Shown: in pieces, positions 37,430 to 42,960 of the stretch
How the letters are laid out: the number at the start of each line of letters is the position of its first letter
Position numbering within the stretch: position 1 is the stretch's first letter
Assembly (NCBI RefSeq): GCF_002095315.1
Contig: NZ_MLFN01000034.1
Span: 1 to 42,960 of the forward strand
Reading direction: 5' to 3'
Length of the DNA stretch: 42,960 nucleotides
Source: Pantoea conspicua
GTDB taxonomy: Bacteria; Pseudomonadota; Gammaproteobacteria; Enterobacterales; Enterobacteriaceae
Made by a program: the position numbers and the translations under genes
The notes under the pieces: model-generated
Told to the model about the DNA's origin: nothing
Databases searched by the model: none
Seen by the model: only the letters and a program-made list of their open reading frames with translations

Positions 37430-38821
37430 TCAGGCGCGGGACTTGCGTGCGTACACCAGCCAGGTAATGGCAATACAGCAGAGGTAGAACACCAGGAAGA
37501 TCTTCATCGCACCGGCTGGCGAACCGGTCATCGAGAGCGACAGGCCAAAGGTCTGCGGAATGAAGAAGCCGCCCAGCGCGCCTATCGCAGAGATAAAGCC
37601 CAGCGCAGCGGAGGTTTCGGTACCCGCTTCGCGCAGGGCCAGCGCATCATCGCCGCCTTCTGCTTTAATACGATCCAGTGTGAGCTTGCGGAAAATCACC
37701 GCAATCATCTGATAGGTTGAGCCGCTACCCAGGCCAGCAGTAAAGAACAGCCCCATGAAGATGGCGAAGAAGGCGATAAACGAGCCGCTGTGGCCTGTTC
37801 CCGGCAAGGTGAGGAACAGCAGCGCCGCAAACAGCGCCATCAGCACGAAGTTAATCAGCGTCACGCGGGTGCCACCGAAGCGGTCAGAGATAATGCCGCC
37901 CGCCGAACGGGCCAGGGCGCCAATAAACGGACCAAAGAAGGCGTAGTGCAGGATCACCACCTCCGGAAACTGGGTTTTGGTCAGCATGGCGAAACCAGCA
38001 GAAAAGCCGATAAACGAACCAAACGTTGCCAGATAGAGCAGCGCCATCACCCACAGATGCGGGCGTTTCAGCACCGGGAGCTGTTCGCGCAGCGAAGATT
38101 TCGCCGCCGCCAGGTCGTTCATTCCCAGCCAGGCGGCCAGCGTGGCGACCGCCAGCAACGGCAGCCAGATCCAGGCGGCATTTTCCAGCCAGATCGCTTC
38201 ACCATTCACCGTGGTCTGACCGGCATCGGAAAAACCAAAGATGGCGCAGGAGATCGCCAGCGGTGCAACAAACTGCATCACGCTGACGCCAAGGTTACCC
38301 AGGCCGCCATTAATACCAAGCGCGCCGCCCTGACGGGCTTTCGGGAAGAAAAAGCTGATGTTGCCCATGCTGGAAGCGAAATTGGCACCGGCGAAACCGC
38401 ACAGCAGAGAGATAATCACAAAGGTGCTGAACGGCGTCTGGCTATCCTGCACCGCAAAACCCAGCCACAGGCAGGGGATCATCAGAATGCCGGTACTGAA
38501 AGCGGTCCAGCGACGGCCGCCCACCAGCGGGATAACAAAAGAGTAAGGGACACGCAGCAACGCGCCGGAAACCGAAGGCAGCGCAGTCAGCAGGAACAGT
38601 TGATCGGTAGTGAAGTTGAATCCGACTTTATTCAGATTGACAGCAACAGCACTGAATAACATCCAGACGCAGAAGGCGAGCAGCAGACAGAAGACGGAGA
38701 TCCACAGGTTACGGCTGGCGATACGTTTACCTTGCGCCTGCCAGAAAGCCTCATTTTCCGGCTGCCAGTCCTGAATTAACGCGCGTCGCGTTTCGGTTTG
38801 CAGTGGGGCGGATTGGGTCAT
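37430..38821 (-). CDS. narK: NarK, nitrate/nitrite transporter
   Basis: Major-facilitator antiporter importing nitrate and exporting nitrite. With ATG 38821 the protein is 463 residues, exactly the E. coli NarK length. It has about 12 hydrophobic segments, the substrate-binding Arg in LLRVPYSF and the second one in ALARSAGG. Both nitrate signature motifs (GFAGANFASSMGNISFFFP and TAGLGSGSTYQM) are present. The in-frame extension to 38896 runs into the FNR site and is not coding. It is first in the narK-narGHJI order, with an FNR box upstream. Confidence 0.96.
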   Translation of the reverse strand: MTQSAPLQTETRRALIQDWQPENEAFWQAQGKRIASRNLWISVFCLLLAFCVWMLFSAVAVNLNKVGFNFTTDQLFLLTALPSVSGALLRVPYSFVIPLVGGRRWTAFSTGILMIPCLWLGFAVQDSQTPFSTFVIISLLCGFAGANFASSMGNISFFFPKARQGGALGINGGLGNLGVSVMQFVAPLAISCAIFGFSDAGQTTVNGEAIWLENAAWIWLPLLAVATLAAWLGMNDLAAAKSSLREQLPVLKRPHLWVMALLYLATFGSFIGFSAGFAMLTKTQFPEVVILHYAFFGPFIGALARSAGGIISDRFGGTRVTLINFVLMALFAALLFLTLPGTGHSGSFIAFFAIFMGLFFTAGLGSGSTYQMIAVIFRKLTLDRIKAEGGDDALALREAGTETSAALGFISAIGALGGFFIPQTFGLSLSMTGSPAGAMKIFLVFYLCCIAITWLVYARKSRA

Positions 38822-38882
38822 AACTCTCTCATTAACAGGATAATAATTGTGCATATCCTGCGCATCCGGCCTGGCGGGCAGC

Positions 38883-38896
38883 TTGATACAAATCAA
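38883..38896 (-). promoter_or_regulatory. FNR box upstream of narK
   Basis: TTGATACAAATCAA is a perfect FNR site (TTGAT-N4-ATCAA). Its centre is about 69 bases from the narK start codon; a -10-like element on the minus strand near 38853-38858 would place it near -41, the activating position. The 315-base gap between narK and narL contains this site and two NarL-like heptamers (TACTTCT rc of 39040-39046, TACCCCT rc of 39054-39060), but no gene. Confidence 0.8.
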
Positions 38897-39136
38897 CCGC
38901 GCAGCAGGTAGTTTTGCGCCGCTGGCGCCGGTTTATCCCGGTTAAGTAGGTGAAGAATCAGCAAATAACCTTTAATTATCAGAGGCTTTTAAAGCAACCG
39001 ATGAACGAGGGTGATCGGCGAGTCGGTCAGAGGAAATAAAGAAGTAGTCCAGAAGGGGTATATAGCGACCCGGCTTCCCCGGTAAGATAGGCCTTTATCT
39101 GATTGCGCCCTGCGCGCGAACCAACGGAGCAGTGAC

Positions 39137-39784
39137 GTGACGCCGGAAAAATTTACGCTGTTACTTATCGACGACCATCCCATGCTGCGTAACGGGTTAA
39201 AACAGCTGATCGCGCTGGATGAAACGCTGCAGGTGGTCGCCGAAGCGGGTAACGGATTTGATGGCGTGGCGCTGGCAGAGCAGCACGATCCTGACCTGAT
39301 CCTGCTCGATCTTAATATGCCGGGCCTGAACGGTCTGGATACCCTAAGCCGGCTGCGCGAGATTTCGCTCTCCGGCCGGGTGGTCGTATTTAGTGTTTCC
39401 GATCACGAAGAGGATGTGGTCAGCGCCCTGAAACGCGGCGCCGACGGTTATCTGCTGAAAGATATGGAGCCGGAAGCCCTGCTGAAAGCACTGCATCAGG
39501 CGGCGGCCGGTCAGACTGTTCTCAGCGAAGCCTTAACCCCGATTCTGGTCGCCCGGTTACGTGAAGACCGCCCTGCACCAGCACGGGATATTAATCAGCT
39601 CACGCGCCGCGAGCGCGATATTCTGCAACTGATCAGCGCCGGAATGACCAATAAAGCGATTGCCCGCAAACTGGCCATCAGTGAAAGCACGGTCAAAGTG
39701 CATGTCAAATACCTGCTGAAGAAGATGAACCTGAAATCACGGCTGGAAGCGGCGGTCTGGGCGCTGCAGAACGGACACGTCTAG
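39137..39784 (+). CDS. narL: NarL, nitrate/nitrite response regulator
   Basis: Two-component regulator that, when phosphorylated, activates nitrate respiration genes and represses other anaerobic ones. The receiver domain has the acidic pair in LLIDDHP, phosphoacceptor Asp58 in [10 protein letters not shown], and Lys108 in GYLLKDMEP. The C-terminal LuxR-type HTH is [20 protein letters not shown] with [14 protein letters not shown]. The match to NarL is closer than to NarP (for example [36 protein letters not shown] text). The start is GTG 39137, behind GGAG. In E. coli narX lies directly upstream in the same operon; here no sensor gene precedes it. Confidence 0.93.
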   Translation: MTPEKFTLLLIDDHPMLRNGLKQLIALDETLQVVAEAGNGFDGVALAEQHDPDLILLDLNMPGLNGLDTLSRLREISLSGRVVVFSVSDHEEDVVSALKRGADGYLLKDMEPEALLKALHQAAAGQTVLSEALTPILVARLREDRPAPARDINQLTRRERDILQLISAGMTNKAIARKLAISESTVKVHVKYLLKKMNLKSRLEAAVWALQNGHV

Positions 39785-39856
39785 CGCCGGCGTGAGACGC
39801 GTGGCGTCAGGCCGGTGCGGCAGAATCCGCGAGCAGGCTCGCAGCCGCAGCACAAC

Positions 39857-39877
39857 AGCGGAAAAACCGGCTTTTTT
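39857..39877 (+). terminator. Possible terminator after narL
   Basis: A short stem AGCGG/CCGGCT with one bulged base and an A5 loop runs into TTTTTT, about 70 bases past narL. The rest of the 290-base gap to mutS holds no convincing gene; the mutS promoter must lie here. Confidence 0.45.
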
Positions 39878-40076
39878 CTGTCGCCAGTTGCGTCTTCTGT
39901 TTGATAGGGTTCCGCTCAGGTCACAACGGCTGACGGTCACAGCGATGCATCAGGCTGGTATATCCACCACCCTATTCGTTATCATCAGCTTATCCTGCGC
40001 GTTGACGCTGAATCGCTTCGATTCTTCCAGCATCGGCAGTCAGAATCTTACCGCCTTGAAAATGAGTTAAAACCCT

Positions 40077-42638
40077 ATGCAAGAGCCAACCGAAAAGGAT
40101 TTTCCATCCCATACGCCGATGATGCAGCAGTACCTGCGACTCAAGGCGGAACATCCTGACATCCTGCTGTTTTACCGTATGGGCGATTTCTATGAGCTGT
40201 TTTATGACGACGCAAAGCGCGCCTCGCAGTTGCTGGAGATTTCGCTCACAAAACGCGGCGCGTCGGCTGGTGAACCGATTCCGATGGCGGGCGTACCTTA
40301 CCACGCTGTCGAAAGTTATCTGGCGAAGCTGGTACAGCTGGGCGAATCCGTTGCCATTTGTGAACAGATCGGCGATCCCGCGCTGAGCAAAGGGCCGGTT
40401 GAACGCAAAGTGGTGCGCATCGTCACGCCCGGCACCATCAGCGACGAGGCGCTGCTGCAGGAGCGTCATGATAACCTGCTGGCGGCGATTGTTCAGGGCC
40501 CGCGCGGCTTTGGCTACGCCACGCTGGATATCAGTTCTGGCCGTTTTCGTCTGACTGAACCCGGCGATACGGAAACCATGGCGGCAGAATTACAGCGCAC
40601 CAATCCCGCCGAGCTGCTCTATCCGGAAGATTTTCAGGCGATGTCGCTGATCGATCAGCGCCGCGGCCTGCGCCGTCGTCCGCTGTGGGAATTTGAGATT
40701 GATACCGCACGTCAGCAGCTGAACCTGCAGTTTGGCACCCGCGATCTCAACGGTTTCGGCGTCGAAAATGCCCACCTCGGCCTGAGTGCCGCCGGTTGTC
40801 TGCTGCAGTATGTCAAAGATACCCAGCGCACTACCTTGCCCCATATTCGCTCACTGAGCATGGAGCGGCAGCAGGACAGCATCATTATGGATGCGGCCAC
40901 CCGCCGTAACCTGGAGATTACCCAGAACCTGGCGGGTGGAACTGAAAACACCCTGGCGGCGGTGCTGGATAAAACCGTCACGCCGATGGGCAGCCGGATG
41001 CTGAAGCGCTGGCTGCATATGCCGCTGCGCGATGCCCGCATCATCAACCAGCGTCAGGCGTCAATTGCCGAGCTGCAAAATCTCAGTGAAACCCTGCAAC
41101 CGGTGCTGCGCCAGGTCGGTGACCTGGAGCGTATTCTGGCACGTTTAGCTCTGCGTACTGCACGTCCACGCGATCTGGCCCGGATGCGCCATGCGTTTCA
41201 GCAGTTGCCCGAGCTGAACCAGTTGCTGGCTGAGGTGGAGTCGGAACAGCTGAAACAGCTGCGGACCCGGATGGGCGAATTTACCGAACTGCGCGAGCTG
41301 CTGGAGCAGGCGGTAATTGAATCGCCACCGGTGCTGATCCGTGATGGTGGCGTGATCGCCCCCGGCTACAACGCGGAACTGGATGAGTGGCGCGCCCTCG
41401 CTGACGGTGCCACCGACTATCTCGACAAGCTGGAGATCCGCGAGCGTGAAAAGCTGGGGCTGGATACGCTGAAGGTCGGCTTTAATGCGGTACATGGCTA
41501 CTACATTCAGGTCAGCCGTGGTCAGAGCCATCAGGTGCCAATGCACTATGTTCGCCGCCAGACACTGAAAAATGCCGAGCGCTACATTATTCCGGAGCTG
41601 AAAGAGTACGAAGATAAAGTCCTCACCTCGAAAGGCAAGGCGCTGGCGCTGGAAAAAAGTCTGTATGAGGCGCTGTTTGACCAGCTGTTACCGCACCTTG
41701 AAGCTTTGCAGCTGAGCGCCGCGGCGCTGGCCGAGCTGGATGTACTGAGCAACCTGGCGGAACGCGCCTGGTCACTGAACTACTGCCGTCCGGTACTGCA
41801 GGACAAGCCAGGTATCAAAATCAGTGGTGGACGCCATCCGGTGGTTGAACAGGTGCTGAAAGAGCCGTTCATCGCTAACCCGCTTTCGCTGGCACCGCAG
41901 CGCCGGATGCTGATCATTACCGGACCCAATATGGGCGGTAAAAGTACCTATATGCGACAAACCGCGCTGATTGCGCTGATGGCATGGATTGGCAGCTTTG
42001 TACCGGCGGATGAGACGCTGATCGGTCCGCTTGATCGTATCTTCACCCGCGTCGGCGCGGCTGACGATCTGGCCTCCGGCCGTTCGACCTTTATGGTGGA
42101 GATGACTGAAACCGCCAACATTCTGCACAACGCCACCGAAAACAGCCTGGTGCTGATGGATGAAATTGGCCGCGGCACCTCAACCTACGATGGCTTATCG
42201 CTGGCCTGGGCCTGTGCCGAGAATCTGGCAAACCGCATCAAGGCGATGACGCTGTTCGCCACCCACTACTTTGAGCTGACCACCCTGCCGGAAAAAATGG
42301 AGGGCGTGGTCAATGTTCATCTGGATGCGGTGGAGCATGGCGACACCATCGCCTTTATGCACAGCGTACAGGATGGCGCAGCCAGCAAGAGTTATGGTCT
42401 TGCCGTCGCCGCACTGGCGGGGGTGCCAAAGGAAGTGATCAAGCGGGCGCGTAACAAGCTGAAGGAGCTGGAGACGGTTTCCAGCCATACCGCCACTTCA
42501 ACGGTTGATGGTTCGCAACTGCCGCTGCTGGTTGAAGAGACCTCACCGGCGGTCGAAGCGCTTGAAGCCCTGGACCCGGACACCCTGACCCCACGTCAGG
42601 CGCTGGAGTGGATCTACCGTCTTAAATCGCTGGTGTAA
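40077..42638 (+). CDS. mutS: MutS, DNA mismatch repair protein
   Basis: Recognises mismatches and small loops and starts methyl-directed repair with MutL and MutH. The 853-residue protein equals E. coli in length. The mismatch-contacting Phe-X-Glu is in GDFYELF (Phe38, Glu40). The ATPase domain has Walker [11 protein letters not shown], the [20 protein letters not shown] signature and Walker [17 protein letters not shown]. The C-terminal HPVVEQVL to [17 protein letters not shown] tetramer tail is complete. The Shine-Dalgarno region before ATG 40077 is weak. Adjacent to rpoS as often seen in enterobacteria. Confidence 0.98.
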   Translation: MQEPTEKDFPSHTPMMQQYLRLKAEHPDILLFYRMGDFYELFYDDAKRASQLLEISLTKRGASAGEPIPMAGVPYHAVESYLAKLVQLGESVAICEQIGDPALSKGPVERKVVRIVTPGTISDEALLQERHDNLLAAIVQGPRGFGYATLDISSGRFRLTEPGDTETMAAELQRTNPAELLYPEDFQAMSLIDQRRGLRRRPLWEFEIDTARQQLNLQFGTRDLNGFGVENAHLGLSAAGCLLQYVKDTQRTTLPHIRSLSMERQQDSIIMDAATRRNLEITQNLAGGTENTLAAVLDKTVTPMGSRMLKRWLHMPLRDARIINQRQASIAELQNLSETLQPVLRQVGDLERILARLALRTARPRDLARMRHAFQQLPELNQLLAEVESEQLKQLRTRMGEFTELRELLEQAVIESPPVLIRDGGVIAPGYNAELDEWRALADGATDYLDKLEIREREKLGLDTLKVGFNAVHGYYIQVSRGQSHQVPMHYVRRQTLKNAERYIIPELKEYEDKVLTSKGKALALEKSLYEALFDQLLPHLEALQLSAAALAELDVLSNLAERAWSLNYCRPVLQDKPGIKISGGRHPVVEQVLKEPFIANPLSLAPQRRMLIITGPNMGGKSTYMRQTALIALMAWIGSFVPADETLIGPLDRIFTRVGAADDLASGRSTFMVEMTETANILHNATENSLVLMDEIGRGTSTYDGLSLAWACAENLANRIKAMTLFATHYFELTTLPEKMEGVVNVHLDAVEHGDTIAFMHSVQDGAASKSYGLAVAALAGVPKEVIKRARNKLKELETVSSHTATSTVDGSQLPLLVEETSPAVEALEALDPDTLTPRQALEWIYRLKSLV

Positions 42639-42748
42639 ACAGCGCGTGCATCGGGTCAGTTCCTGATGCACGCCGGAGCTTTGCCTGTGCCGTTGTCAGC
42701 CACAGCGATGCGCGGGCTCTCTGCTGCGCCTTCCCTGAACGGCAGGCA

Positions 42749-42780
42749 TAAAAAAAGCGGTGGTTTTCACCACCGCTTTT
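42749..42780 (-). terminator. Terminator of rpoS, facing mutS
   Basis: An 8-bp stem GCGGTGGT/ACCACCGC with loop TTTC, A run on the left and TTTT on the right. It lies between the mutS and rpoS stop codons and can serve both directions. Confidence 0.88.
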
Positions 42781-42809
42781 CGCACTTAAATCAGTTATTC
42801 ACGAAGCTA

Positions 42810-42942
42810 TTATTCCCGAAACAGAGCTTCAATGTTGAGGCCCTGCGCCTGCAGGATTTCGCGCAGACGGCGCAAACCTTCAACCTGAATCTGACGGACA
42901 CGCTCACGGGTTAAACCAATTTCACGGCCTACATCTTCAAGC
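42810..42942 (-). pseudogene. rpoS: 3' end of rpoS (sigma-S), interrupted by an IS end
   Basis: The last 43 residues of the stationary-phase sigma factor: [20 protein letters not shown] followed by [10 protein letters not shown] and [13 protein letters not shown], ending in TAA TAG. This is region 4.2, the HTH that reads the -35, plus the C-terminal tail. The match to E. coli runs right up to 42942 and then stops abruptly; the next 18 bases are an IS903-type terminal repeat. The chromosome-encoded protein would lose part of region 4.2, which should abolish normal sigma-S function. The upstream part of the gene is beyond the window, so the gene is called interrupted on the evidence of this junction only. 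Confidence 0.85.
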
Positions 42943-42960
42943 GGCTTTGTTGAATAAATC
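42943..42960. mobile_element. Terminal inverted repeat of an IS903-type (IS5 family) insertion sequence
   Basis: GGCTTTGTTGAATAAATC is, from memory, the exact 18-bp terminal repeat of IS903 and its relatives (IS102, Tn903 flanks). The window ends on its last base. IS903 makes a 9-bp target duplication, so the sequence TCTTCAAGC (42934-42942) should recur at the far end of the element. The transposase is outside the window. Confidence 0.85.

Noticed and set aside
37790..38659. 289-codon plus-strand frame opposite narK
   Set aside because: Antisense shadow of a clear transporter gene; the product is Arg/Gln/Gly-rich without any domain.
39792..40070. 92-codon plus-strand frame between narL and mutS
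   Set aside because: No family resemblance or ribosome binding site, Arg/Ser-rich composition, and it covers the likely narL terminator and mutS promoter.

Overview
The window is chromosomal DNA from a gammaproteobacterium of the order Enterobacterales, most likely the family Erwiniaceae (Pantoea or Erwinia type). Almost every protein reads as a close relative of its Escherichia coli counterpart. The order clpB-pgeF-rluD / bamD / raiA / pheL-pheA / tyrA-aroF / rplS-trmD-rimM-rpsP / ffh / ypjD-yfjD / luxS / gshA / yqaA-yqaB / tRNA-Arg cluster-tRNA-Ser / csrA / alaS / recX / recA / pncC / mltB is the E. coli backbone order. The family-level placement rests on overall resemblance and gene arrangement from memory, not on a database search.

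Layout. Positions 1-60 hold the upstream half of what looks like a ribosomal RNA P1 promoter reading leftward. Positions 139-4541 (minus) carry clpB with a heat-shock promoter, pgeF and rluD. Positions 4672-7416 (plus) carry bamD, raiA with a CRP-type promoter, and pheL-pheA with a complete phenylalanine attenuator. Positions 7468-9674 (minus) are tyrA and aroF with TyrR-type boxes. A GNAT acetyltransferase at 9963-10520 is an accessory gene. Positions 10597-14105 (minus) hold the ribosomal protein/tRNA modification operon rpsP-rimM-trmD-rplS and ffh. ypjD-yfjD, luxS, the small RNA MicA with its sigma-E promoter, gshA, yqaB-yqaA follow. Positions 20078-21222 are a leftward tRNA operon: tRNA-Ser(GCU) then four identical tRNA-Arg(ACG) genes. 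Then come csrA, alaS, recX, recA with a LexA box, and pncC. An accessory block at 27117-29317 carries a trans-aconitate methyltransferase, a YagE-like aldolase with a KdgR-like operator, and yjdM. mltB is followed by a complete respiratory nitrate reductase cluster narK-narG-narH-narJ-narI (minus) with narL divergent, then mutS and the 3' end of rpoS.

The most unusual structure is the tRNA-Arg array. Each tRNA-Arg is followed by a CCA-containing hairpin and, 55 bases downstream, by a 79-nt element. The element ends in a copy of the last 19 nt of the tRNA (intact CCA in three of four). It folds into an outer stem enclosing three small hairpins, and it buries a near-perfect Shine-Dalgarno sequence in front of a 12-codon TTG reading frame. 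The sequence differences among the four copies mostly fall in loops or keep pairing possible. It resembles in concept the rtT/tpr repeats of the E. coli tyrT locus.

Two kinds of damage stand out. The last 18 bases of the window are the terminal inverted repeat typical of IS903-type elements, placed inside rpoS so that the last 43 codons are cut off. Three genes (clpB, narH, narI) are each exactly one base short of an intact full-length frame, two of them at homopolymers. The window starts in an rRNA promoter and ends exactly at an IS terminus, so it looks like one complete contig of a draft assembly, and the frameshifts may be sequencing errors.
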